Positions 25,999 to 35,688 are shown, numbered from the stretch's first letter. The stretch: 64,000 nucleotides of DNA from Acidobacteriota bacterium (GCA_019347945.1 JAHWKK010000007.1:92205-156204), one strand, 5' to 3'. Notes: generated by a model not told the origin, from the sequence alone. Program-made: numbers and translations.

Positions 25999-27174
25999 AT
26001 GCGCAAAATCATCCACGTCGACATGGATGCGTTCTATGCATCGGTCGAACAGCGGGATGACCCTTCGTTGGCGGGGAGGCCGGTGGTGGTCGGTGCGAAT
26101 GCGCCCCGGGGGGTAGTCGCCGCCGCGTCCTACGAAGCGAGGGCTTTCGGCGTCCGGTCCGCGATGCCGTCGGTTCGCGCCGCGCGACTCTGTCCGGACG
26201 CGGTGTGGATTCGACCGCGGTTCGATCGCTACCGCGAGGTCTCGTTGCAGATTCGTGAGATCTTCGAGCGTCACACAGATCTGATCGAGCCGCTCGGCCT
26301 CGACGAGGCTTACCTCGACGTGACCGTCGAAAAGACCGGAATCGCAACGGCTACCGAGACCGCGGAGGTCATCCGGCGAGAGATCCGGGAGACGACCGGC
26401 CTCACCGCCTCCGCGGGCGTCGCGGCCAACAAGTTCCTCGCGAAGATCGCGTCGGACTGGAAAAAGCCCGACGGCCTGTTCGTGATCAAACCGCATCAGG
26501 TCGAGCGATTTCTCGAGCACCTCGACGTCCGCAGGCTGCCGGGAGTCGGACGGAAGACCGAAGAGCGCCTGAAAAGCATGAACATTCTCGAGGTACGTCA
26601 TCTGCGCGAGCTCGACGAGGATGAGCTGACCGAACGCTTCGGAAGTTTCGGCAGGCGGCTGTGGCAACTGGCGCGCGGCATCGATGACCGCCCGGTCAAT
26701 CCATCGCGCATCCGGAAGTCGATGTCGTCCGAGAACACCTACTCGCGGGACCTCACTCTCGAAGAAGTGAGGGAAACGATGAACCGGGAGATTGACCGGG
26801 TCTGGAGCTGGGGCGAGAAGCGCGGCATGTTCGGCCGGACGATCGTGGTCAAGCTCCGGTCAGCCGACTTCACGACGCTCACCCGACAGTCGACGCGTTG
26901 CGATCCGCCGGCGACGCTCGAGGAGTTCCGGTCGCGGGCGCAGGAACTGCTCGGAGCGTTTCCCTTCGGACCGGAAACCAGGTTCCGTCTGGCGGGGGTG
27001 GGGATGAGCGGGTTCGACGAGGCGCTCGACCCCCAGGAGCCCCTTCCATTCGAGCGCCGCGAGGATCATCATCAGGTCGGAGAGGATCATGGCGAAGGAC
27101 GCGGCGAGGAGTTTCATCGCGACGATCGAGAAGATCCGCGAAGGGAAGTCGCGCTGACGAAGCGCCCGGAATGA
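25999..27174 (+). CDS. dinB: DNA polymerase IV
   Basis: A 391-residue Y-family translesion polymerase. HVDMDAFYASVEQRDDP has the first catalytic aspartate, PLGLDEAYLDVT the Asp-Glu pair, and ASAGVAANKFLAKIASDWKKPDG and LPGVGRKTEERL the palm/thumb helix-hairpin-helix. A clamp-binding motif QEPLPF is near residue 345, followed by an acidic, His-rich tail of about 40 residues that has no counterpart in E. coli. It begins five bases after icd and overlaps the next gene (ATGA). Confidence 0.96.
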   Translation: MRKIIHVDMDAFYASVEQRDDPSLAGRPVVVGANAPRGVVAAASYEARAFGVRSAMPSVRAARLCPDAVWIRPRFDRYREVSLQIREIFERHTDLIEPLGLDEAYLDVTVEKTGIATATETAEVIRREIRETTGLTASAGVAANKFLAKIASDWKKPDGLFVIKPHQVERFLEHLDVRRLPGVGRKTEERLKSMNILEVRHLRELDEDELTERFGSFGRRLWQLARGIDDRPVNPSRIRKSMSSENTYSRDLTLEEVRETMNREIDRVWSWGEKRGMFGRTIVVKLRSADFTTLTRQSTRCDPPATLEEFRSRAQELLGAFPFGPETRFRLAGVGMSGFDEALDPQEPLPFERREDHHQVGEDHGEGRGEEFHRDDREDPRREVALTKRPE

Positions 27175-29414
27175 TCACGGCTCTCGTCACCGTCGCCGGG
27201 GTGCTTGTTCCGTCGGCGCTGCTCGCATTTCTGGTTCACAGGCTTCTCGTTCCCGTTTCGCGGACGACGTTCTTCCTTGCACTCGGTATCGCGCTCGTCG
27301 CTGTGAGCCCGGGTCTGGTGCCCGACCGTGTTCCGGTGCCGCTCGATGAAGTGATGCGAGGGTACCCATTTCGCGGCGTCGTCGGTGAGGTATCGCCCCG
27401 AAACGCTTTGACGAATGACACGGTCAAGCTCTTTCTTCCGTGGTATTCGGCGGCTCGGGATCAGATGCTCGATGGCGATCTGCCGTTATGGAATCCGTGG
27501 TCGTTCGCAGGGTATCCGCTTCTGGCGAATGGTGAAGCCGCTCCGCTTTCGCCCTTTTTTCTGGCGACTCTGTTCGTGCCGCTGCCCGAGCAGATCGTAG
27601 CGATGGCCGGCGTGAAGGTGTTCGTCGCCTTTCTCTTCGGGGCGCTCTTTCTGATGCGACTCGGAGCCAGCCGGTGGGCGGCGTGGTTCGGTTCGGCAGC
27701 ATTCGCACTTTCGACCTATCAGTTCGTCTACCTCTACTACAGCGCAGCGACTGTGTCGGCTCTTCTTCCGGCGGTTGCCCTCGGTTTGCTCCTCATTCTC
27801 GAGGATCCGGGCCGCAGGTCGATCTCGTTCTTTGCCGTAACCGTGGCCGTCGCCATGTCCTCCGGACATCCGGAGAGCGTGCTCCACATGATCATCGGCG
27901 GACTGATCGTGATCGCCGCGGTGTTGATTCGGGGAGGGCTGCCGGACGTGCGGCGATCGTTTCTGCTGATCACAGGGGGAGCGATTCTCGGTCTCGCTTT
28001 CTCGGCGATCGCCTGGGTTCCGGTGGCGGAGCAGGTGGCACAAAGCCAGCGTCTCGGAGAGATTGCGAGCCATCGTGAAATGAACCAGTCGTTTTCCGGG
28101 CTTGCGGGCTGGGCGCTCATCACGCCGGACGCGTTTGGAAATCCGGCGAGAGGCACCTGGGCGTGGAAGTACAACTATCCGGGCGTTGCATCGTCCTACG
28201 TCGGCTCGATCGTTCTGTGTCTCGTTCCACTGGCGATCTTCATCCGGAACGCGGGAGCTGTTCCGAGGACGCTCGCGATCGGAGCGGTGCTCACCTGGCT
28301 CTCGGCGATGAAGTGGACCTTTGTCGGATATCTGTCAGAGATTCCTCCGCTATCACTCGTCGGAAATGACAAACTCCGCTTCGTCTCGGTGTTTCTCGCC
28401 GCGGCGGCTGCCGCGCTGATTCTCGACCGTCTTCGTGCTCTGCGTGCATTGCCGGCATTCGCTCTGGCGGCGCTCGTCTTCAACGCGGGGTGGCTCGCGA
28501 TCGCGCTTCAGTACTTTCCGGATCGGCTCGGCCCGTACGCCCTGATCGGCCCCGCTGCCGTGATCGGGTTTGGGCTCGTGGCCTGGAGATGGGCGTCGTA
28601 TTCGTGCGTCATCGCTTTCTTTCTGATCGTCGTCGAGCTTGCCGTTCTCAATCTCCCGTTCAACGCAACGGCGGAGACCCGCTACTACGCTCCACCGGTT
28701 CCGATGATCGACCGGTTGCACGCTCTCGCTCCGGAGGAACCTTTCAGAGTCGCCGGCCTCGACTGGACTTTTCTCCCGAACACCTCCGCGATCTACCGGC
28801 TGGAGGACGTGAGAGGGAGTGATCCGATGGCGTGGCAGCCGTACGTCGAGTTTTTCGCTGATGCATCGGTTCCGACCGAGGGCGCCGATCTTAGGAGGAT
28901 CATCGACCCGGCTCATCCGCACCTCGATCTTCTCGGTGTCCGGTTCCTTCTGGCGGACCCGGAGCAGAGTGCCGGCGAGGGATGGCGGCTGGTGTACGAA
29001 GGGGCCGACGGCCGGCTGTACGAGAATGAGCAGTGGAAGCGGAGGTTCTTCGAGGTCGAAGAGGGCGCGGCGGCGACGGCGCGACGCCCCGCGATTCGTT
29101 CGCTCTGGACTTCACAGACGAGGCCGGGACGGTTTCGCCTGACGGTCGATGCGGAGCGCCATGCGCTCATCGGATCATCTCAGCCGGATCTACCCGGCTG
29201 GAGGGTCCGGGTCGACGGGCAGCCGGCCGGCCTCGTCGATTTGGCAGAACCGTTCGTCGCATTCCGGGTTCCAGCGGGGATGTCCCGGGTGGTCGTCGAT
29301 TACCAGCCGACCTCAGTGTGGTTGAGCGCCTGGATCTCAGTGCTGAGCCTGCTGGGATGGTTTCTCTGGTTCAGAACCCGGGTCAGTCCGAGGGCGCGAA
29401 GCGACGGATCATAA
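27171..29414 (+). CDS. YfhO-family large membrane protein
   Basis: A 747-residue protein, starting at an ATG that overlaps the dinB stop. About 12-13 transmembrane segments fill residues 1-500, and a soluble C-terminal domain of about 220 residues follows with one last helix near 720. The extracytoplasmic LFLPWYSAARDQMLDGDLPLWNP block and the SGHPES and NDKLRFVSVFLAAAAAALILDR blocks match YfhO (PF09586), which is related to GT-C glycosyltransferases that use lipid-linked sugars. Role in cell envelope glycosylation is inferred. The longer frame upstream is antisense/alternate-frame to dinB. Confidence 0.88.
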   Translation: MITALVTVAGVLVPSALLAFLVHRLLVPVSRTTFFLALGIALVAVSPGLVPDRVPVPLDEVMRGYPFRGVVGEVSPRNALTNDTVKLFLPWYSAARDQMLDGDLPLWNPWSFAGYPLLANGEAAPLSPFFLATLFVPLPEQIVAMAGVKVFVAFLFGALFLMRLGASRWAAWFGSAAFALSTYQFVYLYYSAATVSALLPAVALGLLLILEDPGRRSISFFAVTVAVAMSSGHPESVLHMIIGGLIVIAAVLIRGGLPDVRRSFLLITGGAILGLAFSAIAWVPVAEQVAQSQRLGEIASHREMNQSFSGLAGWALITPDAFGNPARGTWAWKYNYPGVASSYVGSIVLCLVPLAIFIRNAGAVPRTLAIGAVLTWLSAMKWTFVGYLSEIPPLSLVGNDKLRFVSVFLAAAAAALILDRLRALRALPAFALAALVFNAGWLAIALQYFPDRLGPYALIGPAAVIGFGLVAWRWASYSCVIAFFLIVVELAVLNLPFNATAETRYYAPPVPMIDRLHALAPEEPFRVAGLDWTFLPNTSAIYRLEDVRGSDPMAWQPYVEFFADASVPTEGADLRRIIDPAHPHLDLLGVRFLLADPEQSAGEGWRLVYEGADGRLYENEQWKRRFFEVEEGAAATARRPAIRSLWTSQTRPGRFRLTVDAERHALIGSSQPDLPGWRVRVDGQPAGLVDLAEPFVAFRVPAGMSRVVVDYQPTSVWLSAWISVLSLLGWFLWFRTRVSPRARSDGS

Positions 29415-29775
29415 ACGAATGTTTGATCTCTCGCGAAAACCCACTTCCTCGTTATCCGGAGCCATTTGAACGGCACAATGCCCCGGTGAAGCGGGAACGA
29501 AAACCGGAGCCCGCAAAACTCCGCATCCCATACTCAAGCCGACGTCGTCCCGAGCGGGCGGTCGGGTGGGCAAGCGAGGGACCTTGTAGGGTGGGACATC
29601 AGGCCAAGCGAAGCGCTGCAAGTGGGTCGAAGTCCAACAATTTCGTGGTCGTTTCATTAGAAGCCGCCGAAGGACGCCGAAGGATCTGGTGGCAGGCTCG
29701 TGAATGAATGATGCGGAGAGGCATCACGTCGATTCACGACCCACCCCCGGATTCTTCACCCGCGCTGCGCCGGGC
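29415..29775. other. Intergenic region with no clear gene; possible REP-type fragment
   Basis: Convergent gap between yfhO-like and moeA genes. It contains GTAGGGTGGGACATCAGGCC next to CAAGCGAAGCGCTGCAAG, which resembles the GTAGGGTGGGC-type dispersed intergenic repeats seen in many bacteria. CCGAAGGA is repeated in tandem near 29670. No RNA gene or terminator with a T-run was seen. Confidence 0.35.
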
Positions 29776-31716
29776 TCAGAACGACGAATTGTCGTGGCTG
29801 AAGCCGAGCCCGCGGAGCCGCTCGCGTACGGCCGGATCGCCGACGGTCTCGACGAACCGGCGGACCGGCGCGCGATCGATGCGAGAGCGCGCGACGGCGA
29901 AATCGTAACGTTCGTCGCCGATCGGGATGAACCCGAGGCCGGACGATCGGGCGACCGTCTCGATACAGACGCCCCAGTCGGCCCGTCGCTGGGCGACGGC
30001 GCTCGCCACCGCTTCATGTGATTTCGGCTCGACCCAGTACCCGGCCGGACGGGCACCCTCCAGAATGCGGTCGATGAGCGCTCGCGTACCGCTCCCCCGG
30101 TTGCGATTGATCATCACGAGCCCGGCCGAAGATCGGATTACGTTCGTCGCCTCATCGAGGCTCCGGCCTTCGAAGCGTTCATCGTCCTCGCGAAACGCGA
30201 TTCCCTGAACGCGGACGTAGCCGTGGATCAGCTCGATCGTATCGTCGACGAAGGGTGCGTTGTAGGAACCGGTCGCGGGATCCCACAGATGGATCCCCGC
30301 GAGATCGCACTCTCCGCGCTTCACCGCTTCGAGACCGGCCGAGCTTCCCGCGGCGATCGAGCGCGTGCTGAAACCGGCCCCGCGGAGCGTCGCGAGGATC
30401 TCGTCGAGCCCGCGGCACTGGCTGCCGATCACGACGAGATCGACCGGTTCGATCTCTTCCGAGAGGAGAGTGGCTTCGAGGATCTCGCCCTTCTCGACGA
30501 GCTCCTGGTGGCGGTCGATCCGGACGAAGGCGTCCGCATGGCTGAACGTCGTGACCGAACCGGATCCCTTCCCGATCGGCCACGCGATCGGCGGCTCCTC
30601 GGGGTCGGTCGACGGCACGAGCATCACGAGAACGAACTCGGTGCGCCCCTTGTCGGAGATTATCCTGAACGGTGCACGAGCCGTAATTCTTCGTCCGGGC
30701 TTGCGGCGCCGTCCCGTCATCCGCGCGATCAGTGGTGCTACGAATTCATGGAAGGTGAAGATCGCCGAAGTGGGGAAACCGGGAAGGACGACGACGGGCT
30801 TTTCGTGATGGAGCGCGAGGCAGACCGGTTTGCCGGGCTTGAGCGCCACGCCGTGGACGACGAGGCCGGGATCGAGCTCGGCAGCGATCCGATAGGAGAT
30901 GTCGCCGGCGCCCTTCGAGGTTCCGCCGGACATCAGAACGATGTCGTGATCGCAGAGCGCGCCGTGGACCATCTCTCTCAGTTGGTCTGCCTTGTCGGGA
31001 CAGATTCCGAGCCGGTGCGGCTCTCCTCCCGCTTCGCGTACCGCTTCGGCGAGAATCCACGAGTTGCTGTCGATGATCCTTCCTGGTGTGAGAATCTCGT
31101 CGCTCGATGGATCGACGAGCTCGTCGCCGGTCGAGATGATGGCGACTCGTGGCTTCGCGAACACCGGAACCCGAGTGTGGCCGGTCGACGCCAGAACGCC
31201 GATCTCGCGCGCGGTCAGCAGACGGCTTGCATGCGCGATCGTTTCTCCCTGGCTGATGTCGGTACCGGCGAACGTGACGTTCCCTCCGGGGACGACCGCT
31301 CGGGAAACCTCGAGCTCTGCGCCCTCCCGGTTCGTGTGCTCGACCATGACGACGGCGTTCGCGCCGCGCGGAAGCGGTGCGCCCGTCGCAATCGGGAGGG
31401 CTTCCCCCTGCCGGACTTCGTGCCGCGGCAGTTGCCCCGGAGCCGAAGCCTCGATCGTGACGCGAAGTCTGCGAGGCTCGGTCTCGCTCGCTTCCCACGT
31501 ATCCTCCGATCGGACGGCGAATCCGTCGACGTTGCTCCGATCGAACGAGGTCACATTCACCGGCGAGCGGAGATCCTCCGCCAGAACCCGTCCGGAAGCC
31601 GACTCGAGCGCGACCGTCTCGGCACGAGGCGCGAGGTGGGCGGTTGCCAGGTCGTACCTCCGATGCGCTTCCTCCACATCGATGACGTCGAGAAACTGTT
31701 CCTGATCAATGGTCAT
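29776..31716 (-). CDS. MoeA-like molybdopterin molybdotransferase fused to a periplasmic-binding-protein-like domain
   Basis: A 646-residue fusion. Residues 1 to about 420 form MoeA. SPVNVTSFDRSNVDGFAVR is the substrate-binding loop, GAPLPRGANAVVMVEHT and STGDEL and MSGGTSKGAGD the catalytic site, and LPGFPTSAIFTF the end of the domain. Residues about 430-646 are a PBP-like domain (PF12727 type) with GSQCRGLDEI, GSSAGLEAVKRGECDLAGIHLWD and MINRNRGSGTRALIDR. Such fusions occur with molybdenum/tungsten cofactor synthesis and may sense oxyanion ligands. The start overlaps the upstream moeA by 11 bases. Confidence 0.9.
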   Translation of the reverse strand: MTIDQEQFLDVIDVEEAHRRYDLATAHLAPRAETVALESASGRVLAEDLRSPVNVTSFDRSNVDGFAVRSEDTWEASETEPRRLRVTIEASAPGQLPRHEVRQGEALPIATGAPLPRGANAVVMVEHTNREGAELEVSRAVVPGGNVTFAGTDISQGETIAHASRLLTAREIGVLASTGHTRVPVFAKPRVAIISTGDELVDPSSDEILTPGRIIDSNSWILAEAVREAGGEPHRLGICPDKADQLREMVHGALCDHDIVLMSGGTSKGAGDISYRIAAELDPGLVVHGVALKPGKPVCLALHHEKPVVVLPGFPTSAIFTFHEFVAPLIARMTGRRRKPGRRITARAPFRIISDKGRTEFVLVMLVPSTDPEEPPIAWPIGKGSGSVTTFSHADAFVRIDRHQELVEKGEILEATLLSEEIEPVDLVVIGSQCRGLDEILATLRGAGFSTRSIAAGSSAGLEAVKRGECDLAGIHLWDPATGSYNAPFVDDTIELIHGYVRVQGIAFREDDERFEGRSLDEATNVIRSSAGLVMINRNRGSGTRALIDRILEGARPAGYWVEPKSHEAVASAVAQRRADWGVCIETVARSSGLGFIPIGDERYDFAVARSRIDRAPVRRFVETVGDPAVRERLRGLGFSHDNSSF

Positions 31717-32917
31717 AGAGGTAAACCTCGATCGAGGAGCCGACGGGATGGCCTTCGCTGTCGGCGGAGACCAGCGCGAATCCGTCGGCTCGGGTCGTGG
31801 TCGAAAGGATCGATGCACCCGCCGAGGCGATCGGCTCGGCGGTGTCTCCCTCGATTTTCAATCGGACGTAGTCGACACGACCCGGTTCGGAGACGATCTT
31901 ACGCCCGAGAGTTCTGGTGACCCTCCGGTAGGGTAACCAAGAATTCCGTCCGCCCAGGCGACGAATCGTCCTCCCAGCCAATAGATCGTACGCGCAGAGG
32001 CATGAAACGGGATTTCCCGGAAGAAGGAAAACGATCCGGTTGCCGACAGTTCCGAAGCCGGTGGGCGATGCGGGACGCATTGCGATTCCGTGGACCGCGA
32101 GCTCTCCGAGCTCGGCCACGAGTTGCGGGGCATGATCTTCGGTGCCCACCGACGAGCCGCCAGAAATCAGAATCACGTCTGCATTCGAGTTGCTGAGCGC
32201 ATCCCGGAGAACATCCGCGTCGTCGGGAAGGATGCGCGATTGCGACACCTCTCCACCGTCGCGTTTCGCGAGCATTTCGAGCATGACCGAATTGCTCTCC
32301 CAGATCGATCCGGGGCGTGGCGGAGATCCGATCGGAAGGAGCTCGTCCCCCGTTGCGAGAATCTCGACTCTCGGCCTCCGGATGACCTCGGCGTGGTCGA
32401 GACCGATCGAGGCGATCATCGCGATGTCCTGGGGGCGCAGGATTCTCCCGGCCGCAAGAACGCGATCCCCCTCCCGGACGTCTTCCCCTTTGCGGCCGAT
32501 GTGCCGGCCGGGAGTGACCGAGTCCTGGATCCGCACGCGACCGCCGGTCTCCTCCGCGATCTCGGCGACCACGACGGCATCGGCCCCATCCGGGATCGGT
32601 GCCCCGGTCATGATCCGGACGGCTTCACCCCGTCGTATCGCGCCCTCCCATCGCGAGCCCGGAAGCGCCTGGCCGACAACCACGAGGTCGACGCGGTTCG
32701 ACGCCGTCGCACCGAAAGTCTCTTCCGCGCAGACCGCATAGCCGTCCATCGCCGAGCGGTCGAAGGAAGGAACGTCGACTGTCGAGATCAAATCCGAGGA
32801 GAGAGCGCGGCCGAATGCTTCCCGGAGTGGGACGTTTTCCGAATCGAGAGTCGCGCTGAGGGAGTCGAGGATCTCGATTGCGTCATCGAGACGCACCCGG
32901 GACCGGAAACCTCGCAT
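31706..32917 (-). CDS. moeA: Molybdopterin molybdotransferase MoeA
   Basis: A 403-residue single-domain-set MoeA that inserts molybdate (or tungstate) into adenylated molybdopterin. Signs are VDVPSFDRSAMDGYAV, MTGAPIPDGADAVV, DVREGDRVL, LATGDELLPIG, SNSVMLEML and LISGGSSVGTEDH, then LLPGNPVSCLCAYDLL. It starts at the ATG 32917, after the DUF885 stop. Two moeA paralogues in tandem often divide molybdenum and tungsten work in archaea and bacteria; the same division may hold here but cannot be told from sequence. Confidence 0.95.
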   Translation of the reverse strand: MRGFRSRVRLDDAIEILDSLSATLDSENVPLREAFGRALSSDLISTVDVPSFDRSAMDGYAVCAEETFGATASNRVDLVVVGQALPGSRWEGAIRRGEAVRIMTGAPIPDGADAVVVAEIAEETGGRVRIQDSVTPGRHIGRKGEDVREGDRVLAAGRILRPQDIAMIASIGLDHAEVIRRPRVEILATGDELLPIGSPPRPGSIWESNSVMLEMLAKRDGGEVSQSRILPDDADVLRDALSNSNADVILISGGSSVGTEDHAPQLVAELGELAVHGIAMRPASPTGFGTVGNRIVFLLPGNPVSCLCAYDLLAGRTIRRLGGRNSWLPYRRVTRTLGRKIVSEPGRVDYVRLKIEGDTAEPIASAGASILSTTTRADGFALVSADSEGHPVGSSIEVYLYDH

Positions 32918-32969
32918 CCGGACGTCCCCGGGTCGTGGGTGCGACCGGTCTGAGGCGTCGGTCGCCGTC

Positions 32970-34811
32970 TCAGGGCTCCTTCTTCGAGGCGATCCAGTCC
33001 CTGACTCTTCGCTCGAGGATCGACAGCGGGATGGCACCAGCTCCGAGGACCGTGTCGTGGAACTCCCGGACGTCGAAGTTCTCTCCGAGCTCGGTGCTCG
33101 CGAGCTGCCGAAGCTCCTTGATCTTCAGCTCTCCGATCTTGTAGGCGAGCGCCTGACCCGGCCATACGATGTAGCGGTCGATCTCGACGACGACGTCGTG
33201 CTCGGACTTCCCTGCGTTCTCCATGAAGTATTCGATCGCCTGCTGCCGCGACCATCCCTTCGAATGCATCCCGGTGTCGACGACGAGCCGGATCGCGCGC
33301 CACATCTCGTAGGTGAGCTGACCGAACTTCGAGTAGGGATCCTCGTACATGCCGAGGTCGCTGCCGAGCGATTCCGCGTAGAGTCCCCATCCTTCGACGA
33401 AAGCGGTGTAGCCGAATCCGTATCTGCGAAAGTTCGGGAGCTCGCCCAGTTCCTGCGCGAGAGCGATCTGAAGATGATGTCCGGGCACCGCCTCGTGCAG
33501 CGTGAGGGCTTCCATCTCCCACTTCGGTCTCGACGCTAGATCATAGGTGTTCGCGTAGAAGACCCCGGCGCGGCCCGCTTCGATCGATCCGGGGTTGTAG
33601 TACGCGGTCGTCTGGGTTTTCTCGGAGTACTCGGGGACGGGCTCCACCGTGTACGGAAGGCGTTGCAGGGTACGGAAGAGGGTCGGAAGCTCTCCATCGA
33701 TCCGTTTCGCGATGTCGCGATATGCCGTCAGCAGGTCTTCCTTCTGGTCGAAGAAGAACTGTTCGTCGGTCCGGAGAAACGTGAAGAACTCCGCGAGAGA
33801 TCCTTCGAAGCCGGTCTCCTCCCGAATCTTCTCCATCTCGCCGCGGATGCGCGCGACCTCGTCGAGGCCGATCTGATGGATCTGATCGGGTGTGAGGTCG
33901 GTCGTCGTTCTCTGGCGCACGTTGTAGGCATACCAGGCCTCACCGTCGGGAAGCTCGGAGAGACCGATCGATTCTCTGGTCCCGCCGTAATAGCTCTTCT
34001 CCCAGAAGTCTTCGAGCTTTCGAAGGGCCGGATAGACCGACTGGCGGAGGGCCGAGATGCCCTCGCGCCGGAGACGTTCACGCTCTGACTCGGGAATCGA
34101 TTCGGGCAGGTCCGAGAAATAGATCGTGTAAATCGGTGAGTCTTCGACTCGGTCGGGCATCTGCAGACGGATCAGGTTTCCGACTTCCCGGAGGGTGATT
34201 CGCGGTGGCGTCACTCCTTTTTCGAGGCCCGCTTCGAGGTGCTCGATCGTGTGATCGACCGAGGTCGGGAAGGCCTCGAGTCGCCGGATGAAGTTCTCGA
34301 CGTCCGCGACGGTGCGCTTAGGCGTGACGTTCGCAATCTGTGCGATCGACTGGTGGATGCCTCCCATCTGGTTGATCTGGAGGTATTCGCCGGGGAAGCG
34401 GTGGCCGGCGATCTCGTTCTCGAGGTCCTCGAGATAGAGGTCGTAGTTGAGCTTGTCGGCCTCGCTGAGGCGTGAGCGGTCGATTGCCTTCAGTCTGGCG
34501 AGCGCATCCCGCGCGTGGGCTTTCCGGCGCTCGATCGCGGCAGCGGAGATGTCGGTGACGCGATCGTCGTAGCGGCGGTCGCCGAGGTACGTCGCGAACT
34601 CCGGAAACTCTTCGAGCGTCCACTCCCACTCTGCGTCGAAAAAGCCGTGCAGCTCGTCGTCACGGTGATCCGCCGGATCAGCCGTCGCGGGGCCGGAGAC
34701 CGATGGAGTCACGACGATCTCCGTCTCTTCGAGACAGTCGCAGGGAGCGGTTGTGGCGCAGCCGGCCAGCATGAGAGTGCCGGCGAGCAGAAGTGGGAAG
34801 AATCGATGCAT
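32970..34811 (-). CDS. DUF885 lipoprotein (putative zinc metallopeptidase)
   Basis: A 613-residue exported lipoprotein. MHRFFPLLLAGTLMLAGCATT is a lipobox signal (cleavage before C18). The catalytic-like TLHEAVPGHHLQ (HExxxxH-H pattern) followed by FVEGWGLYAESLG is the DUF885 mark, as in M32/M3-like gluzincin folds. The gene has a GGAGG just upstream of the ATG 34811. The frame open upstream is noise. Its substrate is unknown. The downstream moeA starts 52 bases after its stop on the same strand. Confidence 0.9.
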   Translation of the reverse strand: MHRFFPLLLAGTLMLAGCATTAPCDCLEETEIVVTPSVSGPATADPADHRDDELHGFFDAEWEWTLEEFPEFATYLGDRRYDDRVTDISAAAIERRKAHARDALARLKAIDRSRLSEADKLNYDLYLEDLENEIAGHRFPGEYLQINQMGGIHQSIAQIANVTPKRTVADVENFIRRLEAFPTSVDHTIEHLEAGLEKGVTPPRITLREVGNLIRLQMPDRVEDSPIYTIYFSDLPESIPESERERLRREGISALRQSVYPALRKLEDFWEKSYYGGTRESIGLSELPDGEAWYAYNVRQRTTTDLTPDQIHQIGLDEVARIRGEMEKIREETGFEGSLAEFFTFLRTDEQFFFDQKEDLLTAYRDIAKRIDGELPTLFRTLQRLPYTVEPVPEYSEKTQTTAYYNPGSIEAGRAGVFYANTYDLASRPKWEMEALTLHEAVPGHHLQIALAQELGELPNFRRYGFGYTAFVEGWGLYAESLGSDLGMYEDPYSKFGQLTYEMWRAIRLVVDTGMHSKGWSRQQAIEYFMENAGKSEHDVVVEIDRYIVWPGQALAYKIGELKIKELRQLASTELGENFDVREFHDTVLGAGAIPLSILERRVRDWIASKKEP

Positions 34812-34928
34812 TTTGCCTCCGGAGTCGGGATGTCGGTGCACGTAGTCATGGTATCGGAACCGGGCCGGAACCAGAGTTCGAGTCAGCGTCTGTTTCCGAC
34901 GAAGGCGCTTATTGTATCCTCGGATGAG

Positions 34929-35444
34929 ATGCTGCCTCCGGGTCCGTTCATCGAGGTGATGAAGTCGCTCGCCGCCGCTGACGTCCGCTTCATCGTGGTC
35001 GGGGGCGTCGCCGTCGTGTTGCACGGTCATCTTCGCCTGACGGCGGATCTCGACCTTGTCCTCGACATGACGCCGGACAACCTCAGGCGCGCAGTATCTG
35101 CGTTGGCGGATCTGAATTTCAAACCCCGAGCCCCGGTTCCGATCGAGACTTTCGTAAGTCCGGAAGAGAGAAAGCGCTTGCGCAGGGAAAAACAGATGGA
35201 AGTGTTGTCTCTCTGGAGTGAGTCCCGGGCCGGATTCGAAGTCGATCTCTTCACCGAAGCTCCATTCGACTACGATGAGGTAGCCCGGCGAGCGACGCGG
35301 GTGATGGTTGACGAATTCGAGATTCTCGTGGCCCCGGTTTCAGTGCTCATCGGCATGAAGCGGAAAGCTTCGAGAGGGAGAGACCTCGAGGACATCGCCG
35401 TCTTGGAGAGAATTCTGCGACAGCGAGGGGACTCGAATGAGTGA
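34929..35444 (+). CDS. Nucleotidyltransferase-fold protein (MNT/AbiEii-like)
   Basis: A 171-residue protein with the Pol-beta nucleotidyltransferase core: FIVVGGVAVVLHGHLR (about residues 21-36), then LTADLDLVLD, supplying the GG...DxD metal-binding pattern. A second acidic strand FEVDLFT (about 109-115) follows. This is the family of DUF6036/AbiEii-like proteins that often pair with a small partner in toxin-antitoxin-like or defence units. The ATG at 34929 is the first in-frame ATG after the divergent gap. The stop overlaps the start of the next gene by eight bases. Confidence 0.82.
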   Translation: MLPPGPFIEVMKSLAAADVRFIVVGGVAVVLHGHLRLTADLDLVLDMTPDNLRRAVSALADLNFKPRAPVPIETFVSPEERKRLRREKQMEVLSLWSESRAGFEVDLFTEAPFDYDEVARRATRVMVDEFEILVAPVSVLIGMKRKASRGRDLEDIAVLERILRQRGDSNE

Positions 35445-35658
35445 GTGGAGCTTCGAAGGAACGACTCGCCGGCAGGAGCTTCTGGGGCTCGAGATGACGG
35501 TTGAGGAGCGCCTTCGATGGCTCGACCGCACATTTCTCGAAGCGGTCGCGCTGCGCCGCGCCGCGGCAGGCGATGCGGAACCGCTCTGGATCAGATCTGA
35601 ATTTCCCGATTCGGCCGAGCGGGATACCGCCGATGGTCGTCCGGGCGAACGGGACTGA
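35437..35658 (+). CDS. Small partner protein of the nucleotidyltransferase
   Basis: A 73-residue protein. SEWSFEGTTRRQELLGLEMT, VEERLRWLDRTFLEAV and the downstream acidic tail follow a layout often seen next to nucleotidyltransferase-fold genes (a W-x-FEG-x-RR motif, then a T-x-EERL-x-WL helix). It overlaps the transferase gene by eight bases, so the two are probably made together. No function is established; a role as antitoxin or specificity partner is a guess. Confidence 0.6.
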   Translation: MSEWSFEGTTRRQELLGLEMTVEERLRWLDRTFLEAVALRRAAAGDAEPLWIRSEFPDSAERDTADGRPGERD

Positions 35659-35688
35659 TCCGGTCGTCAGATTCTTCTGAATTTCCGC

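Noticed and set aside
26898..27170. N-terminal extension of the YfhO-like gene
   Set aside because: Overlaps dinB in another frame; the ATGA-coupled start at 27171 gives a proper membrane start.
32918..32969. Molybdenum cofactor riboswitch ahead of moeA
   Set aside because: The gap is only 52 bases and has no room for the conserved multi-helix fold.
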